Origin: Sporosalibacterium faouarense
Lineage (GTDB): Bacteria; Bacillota; Clostridia; Tissierellales; VENL01
Assembly (NCBI RefSeq): GCF_016765695.1
Contig: NZ_JAETGO010000084.1
Coordinates: 1 to 64,000 of the forward strand
DNA: 64,000 bases
Reading direction: 5' to 3'
The notes beneath the pieces were generated by a model, which was not told the origin of the DNA, ran no database searches, and was given only the letters and a program-made list of their open reading frames with translations. A program made the translations under genes and the position numbers. Positions 53,732 to 63,485 of the stretch are shown here, piece by piece (positions within the stretch are counted from its first letter, which is position 1; each line of letters starts with the position of its first letter).

Positions 53732-54541
53732 TTACCATCCTCTTGAAGCTCCTCCGCCGCCAGAAGAGCCTCCGCCGCCAGAGTTACCATCATTTCCTCC
53801 ACCTCTTCCTCCTCTAGAAATCATTCTTAGAATTGTAAAGGTGAAGAATCCACGGAAAAATATCATATCAAGAATAATAAGTATTACAACTACAATCCCA
53901 ATAATAATCTTAAAGAAAGCATTTAATGGGCCTTCTTCTTCATTAGAGCCGTCTGACGTTGAGTGGTCATCATTAAGATTGCTACTTTTATTATCTATAT
54001 TGACATTGTATTCATCTTCTATTTCTCCAATAAATTCATTAAATGCATTATAAACTCCTGTATCATAATCTCCTTCTTGAAAAGCAGGTACTAAGTATTG
54101 ATCACTTATTCTACCTACTTTACCATCGGGAATAGCTCCTTCTAGTCCATATCCTACTTCAACTCTTAGTCTCTGTTCATTAGGAGCTATCAGTATTAAT
54201 AATCCATTGTTTTTCTCACTTCCGCCAATTCCCCATTCTCTAAACATTGTGACTGCATATTCATCTACACTTCTACCATCCAATGAATTCACAGTTGCCA
54301 CAACAATTTGAGCTTCTGTCTTCTCATAAAGGGACTCATTGACGGAAACAATATAATCTTCAGTTGTTGAATCGAGGATATTAGCACCATCATAAACATA
54401 GAATTCTATGCTAGGCTTAGGAATATCAAAATCATCAGCTATAACTAAACCATATGGTAATACTAAGACTAGAATTATACTTATAAATATTATGGATTTT
54501 AGAAAAGTAGGAGCCTTAAATCTAAAATTCATTAATTTCAC
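53732..54541 (-). CDS. TPM-domain (YgcG-like) membrane protein
   Basis: A 269-residue protein: signal helix (17-36), extracytoplasmic TPM domain (45-180; YVYDGANILDS... EAQIVVATVNSLDGRSVDEYAVTMFREWGIGGSEKNNGLLILIAPNEQRLRVEVGYGLEGAIPDG), linker, membrane helix (about 210-230) and a Gly/Ser-rich tail. The family is called TPM phosphatase but often has unclear activity. GTG start behind AGGAGG. Twelve bp from lemA, the usual pairing. Confidence 0.92.
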   Translation of the reverse strand: MKLMNFRFKAPTFLKSIIFISIILVLVLPYGLVIADDFDIPKPSIEFYVYDGANILDSTTEDYIVSVNESLYEKTEAQIVVATVNSLDGRSVDEYAVTMFREWGIGGSEKNNGLLILIAPNEQRLRVEVGYGLEGAIPDGKVGRISDQYLVPAFQEGDYDTGVYNAFNEFIGEIEDEYNVNIDNKSSNLNDDHSTSDGSNEEEGPLNAFFKIIIGIVVVILIILDMIFFRGFFTFTILRMISRGGRGGGNDGNSGGGGSSGGGGASRGW

Positions 54542-54552
54542 TGCCCCACCTC

Positions 54553-55122
54553 CTAATCAAACTTAACTTCTGGATTCTCTTGGTCCTCTTCAGATACCTC
54601 AAAATATTCTCTTTTTTCAATATTAAACATAGATGCAATAATGTTTGTAGGGAATTTTCTAATTTTATTATTTAACCCTTGAACTGACTCATTATAATCC
54701 ATTCTTGCAACAGCTATTCTATTTTCAGTTCCTGCTAACTCATCCTGTAACTGAATAAAGTTTTTATCAGACTTTAGTTCTGGATATCTTTCTACTACAA
54801 CATTTAAGCCTTGTAGTGCAGTGCTTAAATTAGCATTTGCATTTGCTAATTCCTGTGGTGAATTAGCTACCATAACCTTACTTCTTGCTTCAGTAACCTT
54901 TGTTAAGACCTCTTGCTCTTGATTAGCAAAACCTTTTACAGTTTCAACTAAATTAGGAATCAAATCAGATCTTCTTTTTAATTGATTCTCAACCTGTGCC
55001 CAATTTGAGTTTACCTCTTCATCTAATGAAACTAAAGAGTTGTAAGTTCCTGCAAATATCATTATTGGTAATACAACTACTAAAAGTATAACTACAGCTA
55101 CTATTATCAATGTCTTTTTCAT
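54553..55122 (-). CDS. lemA: LemA family protein
   Basis: A 189-residue LemA protein: N-terminal helix (LIIVAVVILLVVVLPIMIFAGTYNSLVSLDEEV) and the family segment WAQVENQLKRRSDLIPNLVETVKGFANQEQEVL, then LQDELAGTENRIAVARMDYNESVQGLNNKIRKFP. ATG with GAGGGGGTT. Forms a unit with the TPM gene; function in the envelope is poorly known. Confidence 0.95.
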   Translation of the reverse strand: MKKTLIIVAVVILLVVVLPIMIFAGTYNSLVSLDEEVNSNWAQVENQLKRRSDLIPNLVETVKGFANQEQEVLTKVTEARSKVMVANSPQELANANANLSTALQGLNVVVERYPELKSDKNFIQLQDELAGTENRIAVARMDYNESVQGLNNKIRKFPTNIIASMFNIEKREYFEVSEEDQENPEVKFD

Positions 55123-55339
55123 TTTATGAACCCCCTCATTTTTTTAATTTTATTTTTTTAATGACTAGATATTATATGATTATATCATACAATATGCATC
55201 CTATGTACTCACTATAACATAAATGTAATATTAGTAAGTATTATTCATTTAATATACCTATATATTATTCCAACTACTCTTTTATAAAATACAGTTCCTA
55301 CTAAATAGAATCTTTCATACTTAAAGAATTATAGTTTAA

Positions 55340-55364
55340 GAGGCTTCTATCAACCAGAAGCCTC
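55340..55364 (-). terminator. Hairpin downstream of copZ
   Basis: GAGGCTTCT/AGAAGCCTC with a seven-base loop; the T run on the minus strand is weak (CTTAAACT). Confidence 0.6.
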
Positions 55365-55371
55365 AGAAAAA

Positions 55372-55581
55372 CTAGTTTATTGAAACAACCTTATAACCTA
55401 TTTCGTCTATCGCTGACTCAAACTTAGCATCCTCTACTTCATGGGCTAATTCAACCTCTGCCTTCTTTGTTTCTACATCAACAACCGCTGATTTAACTCC
55501 ACATATTTCCTCTAATGCTTTTTTTGTATGAGCTGCGCAATGTCCGCAAGACATACCTTCAATAATTAAAGTTTTCTTCAT
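55372..55581 (-). CDS. copZ: Copper chaperone CopZ (HMA domain)
   Basis: A 69-residue single heavy-metal-associated domain with the metal loop GMSCGHC (MxCxxC). It carries Cu(I) to CopA. ATG with AAGGAGGTGAG. Third gene of copA-rseC-like-copZ. Confidence 0.95.
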   Translation of the reverse strand: MKKTLIIEGMSCGHCAAHTKKALEEICGVKSAVVDVETKKAEVELAHEVEDAKFESAIDEIGYKVVSIN

Positions 55582-55602
55582 AATCTCACCTCCTTCAAAT
55601 AT

Positions 55603-56040
55603 CTACCTTAATGGATCTGATAGAATTTTTACCATCTCAAATCCTGATTTGCTTTTATTTTGTATAGATTTATCAATAACTCTTAGTAAAAAGAATGAAA
55701 TTAATAGTGATACTCCTCCAAATGCCACTCCTAAAAGCTCAATATTATTAATGCCTAGTGTACTTCCAATATTTAATCCAATTGTTATACTTCCAATCAT
55801 CAGAATTAAAGGTACTACATAAACAATAAATGCTGTTCTTAAGACTGAGCTTGTTGCCATCTGAATTTCTACATAATCACCTGACTCAGCATTAGCACTA
55901 TTTTTTATATTTACAATTGTCCCTGAAACATTACACGATCCTTCACAACTTGTGCATTTATCTCCACAAGCTGATACCCTTCTTACAATTACCTTTGCCT
56001 TATCTTTATCTGTATTAACAACAAATCCAATTTTATCCAC
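55603..56040 (-). CDS. RseC/SoxR-reducing-type membrane protein
   Basis: A 145-residue protein with the RseC/MucC pattern: N-terminal beta part with four Cys (ACGDKCTSCEGSC), then two helices (TAFIVYVVPLILMIGSITIGLNIG and LLGVAFGGVSLLISFFLLRVI). Relatives act in Rnf/Rsx-linked reduction or envelope signalling. It sits 11 bp behind copA and 21 bp before copZ, so it is most likely part of the copper operon here. The four Cys could bind copper or an iron-sulfur cluster; that is inference. Confidence 0.88.
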   Translation of the reverse strand: MDKIGFVVNTDKDKAKVIVRRVSACGDKCTSCEGSCNVSGTIVNIKNSANAESGDYVEIQMATSSVLRTAFIVYVVPLILMIGSITIGLNIGSTLGINNIELLGVAFGGVSLLISFFLLRVIDKSIQNKSKSGFEMVKILSDPLR

Positions 56041-56051
56041 AAAATCACCTT

Positions 56052-58511
56052 CTATTTTCTATGACTTGGTTTAAATCCTTTTAGTCTTAATGCATTAGTC
56101 AAAACTGACACAGAACTTAGTGACATAGCACCAGCTGCTATCATAGGGTTTAACCTTGGTCCTCCAAATAATAGTAATAAACCAGCAGCTATCGGAATCC
56201 CAGCGGTGTTGTATCCAAATGCCCAAAATAGATTTTGCTTAATGTTTCTGATGGTTGCTTTACTTAGTTGTATTGCAGTAACTACATCCATGATGTCACT
56301 TTTCATTAATACTATATCTGCTGATTCCATAGCAACGTCTGTTCCTGATCCTATAGCTAATCCTACGTCAGCCTGTGCAAGAGCAGGAGCATCATTTATA
56401 CCATCTCCAACCATAGCTACTATTTTACCTCCATCCTGTAACTTTTTAACTTCACTTGCTTTATCCTCTGGTAAAACCTCAGCTAAAACTATATCTATGC
56501 CTACTTGCTTTGCTATTGCTTCGGCTGTCTTTCTATTGTCTCCAGTTATCATTGCCACTTCTATTCCCATTTCATGAAGTGTCTTAATAGCTTTTGCACT
56601 TGTTTCTTTCACTACATCGGCCACTGCTATAATTCCTGCCAATACCCCATTTATAGCAATAAACATCGGAGTCTTTCCTTCACTTGCCAATCTATCTGAG
56701 GCTTCCTGTAGTGATAATTTAATATTTCTATCATCCATTAATTTTTTGTTCCCTAAAAGAATATCTCTTCCTTCAATTGTTACTTCTATACCATGACCTG
56801 GAATAGCTTCAAATTTTTCTATTTGCTTAAATTCAAGATTTTTTTCTTCTGCTTCTCTAACTATTGCTTCACCTAATGGGTGTTCAGATCCCTTTTCCGC
56901 AGAAGCAGCTATTTCTAAAACTTCATCTTTATTATATTCATTTGAAATTACTACATCAGTTACTTTTGGTTTGCCTTCAGTTATTGTTCCTGTCTTATCG
57001 AATACAATAGTCTGAATTTTATGTGCTGTTTCAAGAGGAATACCTCCTTTAATTAGCACACCATAATCTGCTCCTTTACCAGTACCTACCATTATGGCGG
57101 TTGGGGTTGCTAAACCTAATGCACATGGGCAAGCAATAACTAGAACTGAAATAAATATTGTTAATGCAAATACTCCTGATGATCCAGATATAAACCATGC
57201 TAGACCCGCAAGTATTGCTATACCAATAACTACAGGTACAAAATATCCTGATATTACATCGGCCATTTTAGCTATTGGTGCCTTTGAACCTTGGGCTTCT
57301 TCAACTAGTTTTATTATTTGAGATAAAGCTGTATCTTTACCTACTTTTGTTGCCTTAAATTTAATTGTACCATTTTTATTTAAACTAGCACCTATTACTT
57401 TATCTTCAACATTTTTTTCAACAGGAATACTCTCTCCAGTTAACATTGACTCATCCACAGAAGTATGACCTTCTACAACCATTCCGTCAACTGGAATTTT
57501 TTCACCTGGCTTAACTAATATAACATCTTCAACTTCAACTTCCTCTATTGGAATTGTAGTCTCTTTGCCATCCTTAATAACTATTGCAGTTTTAGGCTGT
57601 AGTCCCATAAGTTTTTTAATAGCTTCTGAAGTTTTTCCTTTTGTAACTGATTCTAAGTATTTACCTAGCAGGATTAAAGTAATGATTACTCCTGCAGTTT
57701 CAAAATAAAGGTCATTTGCAAATTCTAAATCCCCTTGTGCTATTTTAATGGTTCCATATATCCCATAGGAAATTGCTGCTAGAGTACCTATTGCAATTAG
57801 CGAATCCATATTTGGACTTCTCTTAAATAGTGTTTTAAATCCAATTGTATAGAACTTATACCCTGCAATTACAACAGGTGCTGTAAGTAATAACTGTGCG
57901 AGAGCAAAATTTAAAGGATATTCTTCTGGATTTATGAAACCTGGTAGTGGTAATCCTAACATATGGCCCATTGCAATATATAGTAAAGGAATTGAGAACA
58001 CAGCTGAAGTTATAAACTTTTTCCATAATGTTTTCATTTCCTTTTCCCTACGCTCTTTTTCTGAATCTACCTTTTCATCAGCTTGAATATCTAATACCTT
58101 ATATCCAGCATTTTTAACTGCAGTCTTTATATCAGAAATCTTTGTTATTTGTGGATTATAGTTTACACTGGCCTTTTCAGTCGCAAAATTTACCGAGACC
58201 TCGGTAACTCCCTCAAGCTTTTTAATTTCTTTTTCGACTGCTTTTGCACAAGATGCACAACTCATACCACCTATAGGTATTATAATTTTTCTACCCTCTG
58301 CTTCTTCTTCAGCACTATAGCCAGCATCTTTTACTGAATTTTTTATTTCTTCTAAGCTAGTTTGACTTTCATCAAACACTACATTTAGTTTTTCAATGGC
58401 AAAGTTAACATTAGCTTCCTTTACACCATTGACTTTATTTACATTCCGCTCCACTGCATTAGCACAGGATGCGCAAGTCATTCCATTTATTTTTAATATC
58501 TCTTTTTTCAT
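56052..58511 (-). CDS. copA: Cu+-exporting P1B-type ATPase CopA
   Basis: An 819-residue copper exporter: two N-terminal HMA domains (C13-AS-C16 and C85-AS-C88), eight helices, A domain TGE (about 358-360), membrane metal site C461-P-C463, phosphorylation motif D505-KTGT, ATP-site HP (EHPLGEA), GDGINDAP, and the TM7/8 residues YNTAG and MSLSS. I chose the ATG at 58511 behind GGAGGGAG; the frame runs 43 codons upstream through the operator and promoter, so that extension is not translated. First gene of copA-rseC-like-copZ, with a CsoR-like site at 58552-58572. Confidence 0.97.
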   Translation of the reverse strand: MKKEILKINGMTCASCANAVERNVNKVNGVKEANVNFAIEKLNVVFDESQTSLEEIKNSVKDAGYSAEEEAEGRKIIIPIGGMSCASCAKAVEKEIKKLEGVTEVSVNFATEKASVNYNPQITKISDIKTAVKNAGYKVLDIQADEKVDSEKERREKEMKTLWKKFITSAVFSIPLLYIAMGHMLGLPLPGFINPEEYPLNFALAQLLLTAPVVIAGYKFYTIGFKTLFKRSPNMDSLIAIGTLAAISYGIYGTIKIAQGDLEFANDLYFETAGVIITLILLGKYLESVTKGKTSEAIKKLMGLQPKTAIVIKDGKETTIPIEEVEVEDVILVKPGEKIPVDGMVVEGHTSVDESMLTGESIPVEKNVEDKVIGASLNKNGTIKFKATKVGKDTALSQIIKLVEEAQGSKAPIAKMADVISGYFVPVVIGIAILAGLAWFISGSSGVFALTIFISVLVIACPCALGLATPTAIMVGTGKGADYGVLIKGGIPLETAHKIQTIVFDKTGTITEGKPKVTDVVISNEYNKDEVLEIAASAEKGSEHPLGEAIVREAEEKNLEFKQIEKFEAIPGHGIEVTIEGRDILLGNKKLMDDRNIKLSLQEASDRLASEGKTPMFIAINGVLAGIIAVADVVKETSAKAIKTLHEMGIEVAMITGDNRKTAEAIAKQVGIDIVLAEVLPEDKASEVKKLQDGGKIVAMVGDGINDAPALAQADVGLAIGSGTDVAMESADIVLMKSDIMDVVTAIQLSKATIRNIKQNLFWAFGYNTAGIPIAAGLLLLFGGPRLNPMIAAGAMSLSSVSVLTNALRLKGFKPSHRK

Positions 58512-58551
58512 TAAAACTCCCTCCTTCAAAGTCATTTTTCTTTGCTTTCCC

Positions 58552-58572
58552 CACCCCTTATGCGAGGGGGTG
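58552..58572. promoter_or_regulatory. CsoR-like GC-rich inverted repeat in copA promoter region
   Basis: CACCCC and GGGGTG face each other across nine bases, just downstream of the copA -10 box, so they cover the transcription start. GC-rich inverted repeats of this kind at copA/copZ promoters are CsoR targets. A structural role in the leader RNA is also possible. Confidence 0.55.
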
Positions 58573-58577
58573 TTTTT

Positions 58578-58607
58578 ACTGTAACATATTATTTCTTCAT
58601 TTGTCAA
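58578..58607 (-). promoter_or_regulatory. Promoter of copA operon
   Basis: A perfect TTGACA (58602-58607), 18 bases, then TACAGT (58578-58583) on the minus strand. The weak -10 and long spacer fit a regulated promoter. Confidence 0.6.
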
Positions 58608-58731
58608 ATATTTTTTGCGAAATTCCCTTTTTATATCCAATTTGAAAAGAAATATTATTATAATGTTTTACTTAAAAATTCTTGAGTTAATCTTGTTAAA
58701 AATTACAAAATGCAATTCACTCATCAATTAA

Positions 58732-59562
58732 CTAAATCCAAATCCAATAATAAGATAAAATGGATACTATAATCAAACTAATTATAGCTATAATTTCTCT
58801 TGCATTTAATGAATAGTTTTTATTTATTTCTTTATCTTGTGATAAACTTTTCCTCTTCAGTTTAGTCATTATTATAAGAGAAATAATAATGATAACAATA
58901 CTAGTAACATGGGCTACAGTCAATGGACCAATTACTATTGGATTCACTCTAAAAAATTCAACTATGAATCTATTAATTGAAAAGCCTATTAGATAAGTAA
59001 AGAATAATTGACCATCATATCTAATTGATTTTCTCCTACTCCAAAGAATTCCAAAAAGTATAAAGTTTAAAACAGCTTCATATATTTGAGCAGGATGTAG
59101 TAACACTCCATTTAAGTTTATACCCCAAAAATATTCTTTTATCATCTCTATACCAAATACGTCACAACCGATTCTTCCTATTCCTTGGCCTAATATTATT
59201 CCTGGTGCAACAATATCAGCAATCTTCCAAATATTAATTTTTTTCACCTTTGCATATACTACCGTAGTTATTATTCCTGCAATTAGAGCTCCTTGGATAG
59301 ATAAACCACCATCTCTAAATGCAAGGATTTTGATTGGATTATTAATATAATAATCTAGATTAAATACTAGTACATAGTATAATCTTGCTCCTAGTACCCC
59401 AGAAATTATTGCGTACAAAATAAAGTTTACTAGTGTATCCACATTGTAATTTCTTCTCTTTGCCTCTTTCATAGCAACTAAATATCCTGCTAGCATACCC
59501 AACGCTATAAAAAAACCGAACATATAAATGCTAAATCCACCAATATTAAATAATACTTTCAT
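58732..59562 (-). CDS. lgt: Prolipoprotein diacylglyceryl transferase family protein (Lgt)
   Basis: A 276-residue, seven-helix protein. Lgt features: N-terminal YMFGFFIALGMLAGYLVA, ARLYYVL, RDGGLSIQGALIAG, and the signature GQGIGRIGCDVFGIEMI, then HPAQIYEAVLNFILFGIL. It transfers diacylglycerol to the lipobox cysteine of lipoproteins, of which this window encodes several. Its place upstream of cop genes recalls extra lgt copies in copper islands of other Bacillota; whether it is the main or an accessory copy cannot be told. Confidence 0.9.
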   Translation of the reverse strand: MKVLFNIGGFSIYMFGFFIALGMLAGYLVAMKEAKRRNYNVDTLVNFILYAIISGVLGARLYYVLVFNLDYYINNPIKILAFRDGGLSIQGALIAGIITTVVYAKVKKINIWKIADIVAPGIILGQGIGRIGCDVFGIEMIKEYFWGINLNGVLLHPAQIYEAVLNFILFGILWSRRKSIRYDGQLFFTYLIGFSINRFIVEFFRVNPIVIGPLTVAHVTSIVIIIISLIIMTKLKRKSLSQDKEINKNYSLNAREIIAIISLIIVSILSYYWIWI

Positions 59563-59682
59563 TCAATTAATCACCTCTTTGTTTTATTTCTTGCTTAATA
59601 TGTCAGCAACTCTTTACTCTAAAATTAGCATTTTATTTCTAAACTAGTATAATATAAATTAATGCAAAAACAATGCCAACAT

Positions 59683-59707
59683 AAAAAGACTCAGAAATCT
59701 GAGCCTT
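59683..59707 (-). terminator. Terminator of cysK
   Basis: AAGGCTCAGA/TCTGAGTCTT with one mismatch and a two-base loop, followed on the minus strand by T4-A; overlaps the cysK stop. Confidence 0.75.
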
Positions 59708-60617
59708 AAATTATATTCATACTTAAGTATCTTTCTCCTGTATCTGGAGCAATAGCTAATATTTTCTTTCCTGGTCCTAGTTTTTTAGCCACCTGTAGTG
59801 CCACAAAGGTAGATGCCCCAGCAGATATGCCACATAAGATTCCTTCTTTCTTAGCTAAATCCTGAGTTGTTTTTATTGCATCTTCATCACTAACATGCTT
59901 AATTTCGTTATATATATCTCTATTAAGAGTATCTGGTATAAACCCCGGACCTGTTCCTACAATTTTATGTGGCCCTGGTTTTCCTCCTGCTATTACAGGA
60001 GAGTTTTCAGATTCAACTACATATATCTTTAAATTTGGTAAATGCTCTCTAAGAACTTCTCCAGTGCCACTAATGGTTCCTCCTGTTCCCGCTGTGGCAA
60101 CAAACACATCTAAATCATTATCAAAGTCATTTAAGATTTCTAAAGCTGTTGATTTCTTATGAACCTCTGGATTTGCAATATTTGTAAATTGATTTGGCAT
60201 AAAGCTGTTAGGAATTTCCTCCAAAAGTTCATTGGCTTTGTCTAAACAACCTTGCATTAATAGTTCTCCTGGAGTCAGCATCACTTCTGCGCCATAAGAT
60301 TTGAGCAGTTGTACCCTCTCTGCTGTAGCAGTTTCAGGCATAATAATAATTGCTCTATATCCTTTTGAAGCTGCAACCATAGCTATTCCTATTCCAGTAT
60401 TTCCCGAAGTTGGTTCAATAATTGTTCCACCTTCTTTAATTAAACCATTAATTTCCCCTTCAGCTATCATATTATAAGCAGCTCTATCCTTTACTGAACT
60501 ACTTGGATTAAAGCTCTCTAGCTTTATATACACATCTGCTGAGTTATCGTCAGTTAATCTACTCAATTTTACAATGGGTGTATTTCCTATCAATTCTGTT
60601 ATATTATTTACAATCAC
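59706..60617 (-). CDS. cysK: Cysteine synthase A (O-acetylserine sulfhydrylase)
   Basis: A 303-residue PLP enzyme. Lys43 in NPSSSVKDRAAYNMI binds PLP; EPTSGNTGIGIAMVAA holds the phosphate and substrate loop; TGTGGTISGTGEVL follows. I prefer the GTG at 60617 (MIVNNITELIGNTP, the family N-terminus) to the ATG five codons earlier, which has no ribosome site; GAAGGTGAT lies between them. Encoded behind a sulfonate-type ABC transporter; the two together would bring in and fix sulfur. Confidence 0.95.
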   Translation of the reverse strand: MIVNNITELIGNTPIVKLSRLTDDNSADVYIKLESFNPSSSVKDRAAYNMIAEGEINGLIKEGGTIIEPTSGNTGIGIAMVAASKGYRAIIIMPETATAERVQLLKSYGAEVMLTPGELLMQGCLDKANELLEEIPNSFMPNQFTNIANPEVHKKSTALEILNDFDNDLDVFVATAGTGGTISGTGEVLREHLPNLKIYVVESENSPVIAGGKPGPHKIVGTGPGFIPDTLNRDIYNEIKHVSDEDAIKTTQDLAKKEGILCGISAGASTFVALQVAKKLGPGKKILAIAPDTGERYLSMNII

Positions 60618-60909
60618 CTTATCACCTTCCATTCAGTTTCTAATAATATTTTAACCTTTTAAATGAGGATTCTTCTCATAATTCATTTTAAAAAACAGAT
60701 TGAAATTTTATGGAATCATAAAGTCTCATAGTACAAACAAAATATTTTTTCCAAGGTTATATTAGAGTTACTATCTACAAAGTAATTCTTTATTCTTAAA
60801 CTTATTTTCTTTTCTTAAATTTATTGATAAGTTTGATTTATGTTTGTTATTGAAATTATATATTTTATATTGTTAAACTAAATATGTCCATGATTCTATA
60901 CTAACACCA

Positions 60910-61878
60910 CTAATTATCAAACATATTACTTATATCTGTACTCCCATTTATAAATCCTAATGATCCAGATAAATCTGCAAACTCTTGTAAAACGCCTTTA
61001 TTTAAATCAGTCGTAAAAGCTACTCTATTAAATGAGTTATTAATAATATTTCGCTCTATATCTTGATTAGTTATTTCTTTAATCTTACTTCCAATGATAT
61101 TAATTGATTCTTCTTTATTATTGTTTATGAAGTTAATAGCATCTTCATGGGCTTCTAAAAACTCATTTACTGCCTCAGTATTTTCCTCTAGAAAATCTTT
61201 CCTTACAACTAGAATAGTTGCAGGTAAATTGCCCTCCCATGGTAGCTCATCTGAATCTCTTAACACTTCTACTATTCCTTCTGCTTCCATTACTGACGCC
61301 CATGGCTCTGATACAATTGCTGCATCAATTTGATTCTGCTGGAATAAACCAATCATAGTTGAAGGTTTCTGAGTAATTCTCTTAACTGTACCTCCATTTT
61401 CTTCTGTTGCCATGTTGTTTTCTTGTAATATCTTTCTAAGAAGAAGGTCATGGGTGCATCCTGTTGAAGGAGTAGCCACTATCTTTCCTCCTAAATCCTT
61501 TATATCATGTATTCCAGCATCCTTACGGACTATTAAAACATTTTCTCCTTTACTAGAATTAGAGATAGCTACTACCTCTCCACCCTGTAAATATCTATTT
61601 AATACAGGACCTGGACCAACATATCCAATATCTATCTGTTCAGTAGCCAATGCATCCATAAATAATGATCCATTTGGAAAAGTACTAGTGCTAATCTTAT
61701 AGTCTCCCATTTTTTCTGCAAATAACCCTTTTTCAATACCTACCATTGCTGGACCATGGGATATTCTTGGAAAATAACCTATTTTAATTTCTGATACATC
61801 TTTAGTTTCTGTGCCACATGCTGCTAATAATAGTATAAGTGCTAATACAATTGATATCACCTTTATATTCTTTTTCAT
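60910..61878 (-). CDS. ssuA: Sulfonate/nitrate-type ABC transporter substrate-binding lipoprotein (SsuA-like)
   Basis: A 322-residue lipoprotein: lipobox LLAAC (Cys21), SsuA/NMT1 fold with IGYFPRISHGPAMVGIEKGLF, FPNGSLFMDALATEQIDIGYVGPGPVLN, TPSTGCTHDLLLRKILQ and EPWASVMEAEG. The clear G-P-G-P-x-x-N ligand loop is typical of sulfonate/taurine binders. ATG with AAGGAGG. Third gene of ssuB-ssuC-ssuA. Confidence 0.88.
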   Translation of the reverse strand: MKKNIKVISIVLALILLLAACGTETKDVSEIKIGYFPRISHGPAMVGIEKGLFAEKMGDYKISTSTFPNGSLFMDALATEQIDIGYVGPGPVLNRYLQGGEVVAISNSSKGENVLIVRKDAGIHDIKDLGGKIVATPSTGCTHDLLLRKILQENNMATEENGGTVKRITQKPSTMIGLFQQNQIDAAIVSEPWASVMEAEGIVEVLRDSDELPWEGNLPATILVVRKDFLEENTEAVNEFLEAHEDAINFINNNKEESINIIGSKIKEITNQDIERNIINNSFNRVAFTTDLNKGVLQEFADLSGSLGFINGSTDISNMFDN

Positions 61879-61889
61879 TTTAATCCTCC

Positions 61890-62648
61890 TTAATTATTTA
61901 ATAATCCCCATCTTTCTAATACTCTTCCTTCTAGCTTTTTAAAAATTAGATTATCAGTTATAAATCCTGTAAGAGCTATCATTATCATTACAGATAAGAC
62001 AGTTTGCATATTACCCATATCCCGTCCCCACATTAGTATTTGCCCCAAACCTTTACCAGTTCCTAATATTTCAGCAGCCATTAAAGCTCTCCAACAAAAT
62101 GCCCATGCTAGTCTCATACCTGTAATAATATGAGGTATAGATGCAGGTACAATTACCTTTGCAAACATTTTGATATTTTTATATCCTAAGTTTTTAGCAC
62201 ATCTAATAAATTCAGGTGAAACATTCTTTATTCCAGTTGATGAGCTAATAATCATATTCCAAATACCACCTATTACAACAACGAAAATTATTGAAGGTTC
62301 TCCTAGCTTAAACCACAATATAGCCAGTGGCAACCAAACTACACTTGGAACTGATTGAAATGATAAAACTAAAGAACCAAAGGTCTCATCTAAAGTCTTA
62401 TTTGATGCTAGGATAACACCAATTGAAGCACCTAATATTGTGGCAATAAAATAGCCTATTAATAGCCTTCTTATGCTATGAAGTAATGCTATTGTATATG
62501 TCCCATCTTTAATTCCACTCCAAAGGGTTTTGAATACTTGTAGGGGAGAAGGGAACATAAATTCTGGCCATACTCCTATTTTATATACCACCTCCCATAG
62601 TATTATTGCGCTCACTAGGAACATTATCCTTTTCAAGTTTGTACTCAT
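61890..62648 (-). CDS. ssuC: Sulfonate-type ABC transporter permease (SsuC-like)
   Basis: A 252-residue permease with six helices and the EAA coupling motif near NLGYKNIKMFAKVIVPASIPHIITGMRLAWAFCW. The ATG at 62648 is six bases after AGGAGT and overlaps the ATPase gene by 68 bases, an unusually long overlap that couples translation. Partner of the neighbouring ATPase and binding protein. Confidence 0.92.
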   Translation of the reverse strand: MSTNLKRIMFLVSAIILWEVVYKIGVWPEFMFPSPLQVFKTLWSGIKDGTYTIALLHSIRRLLIGYFIATILGASIGVILASNKTLDETFGSLVLSFQSVPSVVWLPLAILWFKLGEPSIIFVVVIGGIWNMIISSSTGIKNVSPEFIRCAKNLGYKNIKMFAKVIVPASIPHIITGMRLAWAFCWRALMAAEILGTGKGLGQILMWGRDMGNMQTVLSVMIMIALTGFITDNLIFKKLEGRVLERWGLLNN

Positions 62649-63405
62649 ATCCTAACTCCTCTCTTGCCACCTTTTCTATTTCCTTCTTTAGCTTTTTAAA
62701 AACTTGTTGCTCCTTATAATAGATATCACTATTAGTCGATGCCCTAGGATGGGATATATCAATATTAATTTCATCGATAATTCTACTTGGTCTTGTTCCC
62801 ATAATAATGACTTTATCTGATAATTTTACTGCTTCTCTAATATTATGGGTTACAAAAATAATAGTTTTCTTAGTTTCCATCCATATTTGTTGCAATTCAT
62901 TATGTAGCAACAATCTAGTTTGTTCATCTAGGGCAGAAAAAGGTTCATCCATTAATAAGATTTCTGGATCCATAACAAGACTTCTGGCTAAAGAAACCCT
63001 TTGCTTCATACCTCCAGATAACTCATGAGGATAATGATTTTTAAACTTATTTAGGTGCACCTTCTTTAGAATATTAGTAACCTTATCTTCGATTTCTTTA
63101 GAAGAATAATTTAAATTTTTTAATCCAAAACTCACATTATCCTTTACTGTTAACCAAGGAAATAAAGCTGCGTTTTGAAATACCATAATCCTATCTGTAT
63201 CAGTTCCTTGTATTTCTTTATCATTGATTAAAATCTTACCTTTTGTCGGTTTATCTAAACCACATACTATATTTATTAACGTTGATTTTCCACATCCTGA
63301 TGGTCCTATTAGTGATATAAATTCTCCTCGATTAATTTTTAAATTTATATCTTTAAGAACCTCTATATTGCTATAGCTTTTATGGATATTCCTAATTTCA
63401 ATCAT
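62581..63405 (-). CDS. ssuB: Sulfonate-type ABC transporter ATP-binding protein (SsuB-like)
   Basis: A 274-residue ABC ATPase: Walker A GPSGCGKST, Q loop, signature LSGGMKQRVSLARSL, Walker B EILLMDEPFSALDEQ and H loop VTHNIREAV, as in the SsuB/TauB/NrtD class. ATG with TAGGAGGAAG. Its last 22 codons overlap the permease gene. First gene of the operon, with a good promoter at 63457-63485. Confidence 0.93.
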   Translation of the reverse strand: MIEIRNIHKSYSNIEVLKDINLKINRGEFISLIGPSGCGKSTLINIVCGLDKPTKGKILINDKEIQGTDTDRIMVFQNAALFPWLTVKDNVSFGLKNLNYSSKEIEDKVTNILKKVHLNKFKNHYPHELSGGMKQRVSLARSLVMDPEILLMDEPFSALDEQTRLLLHNELQQIWMETKKTIIFVTHNIREAVKLSDKVIIMGTRPSRIIDEINIDISHPRASTNSDIYYKEQQVFKKLKKEIEKVAREELGYEYKLEKDNVPSERNNTMGGGI

Positions 63406-63456
63406 GTCTTCCTCCTAATCCCTAGTATTCCAGTATGTTTTTGTGTATTTAACAGT

Positions 63457-63485
63457 ATGATATATTAGATGATTGTGCATGTCAA
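63457..63485 (-). promoter_or_regulatory. Promoter of ssuBCA operon
   Basis: TTGACA (63480-63485) and TATCAT (63457-63462) on the minus strand with exactly 17 bases between, about 50 bp upstream of ssuB. Confidence 0.8.

Noticed and set aside
58512-58640. N-terminal extension of CopA by 43 residues
   Set aside because: It would translate the operator and promoter region; a strong ribosome site precedes the ATG at 58511, which starts the HMA domain.
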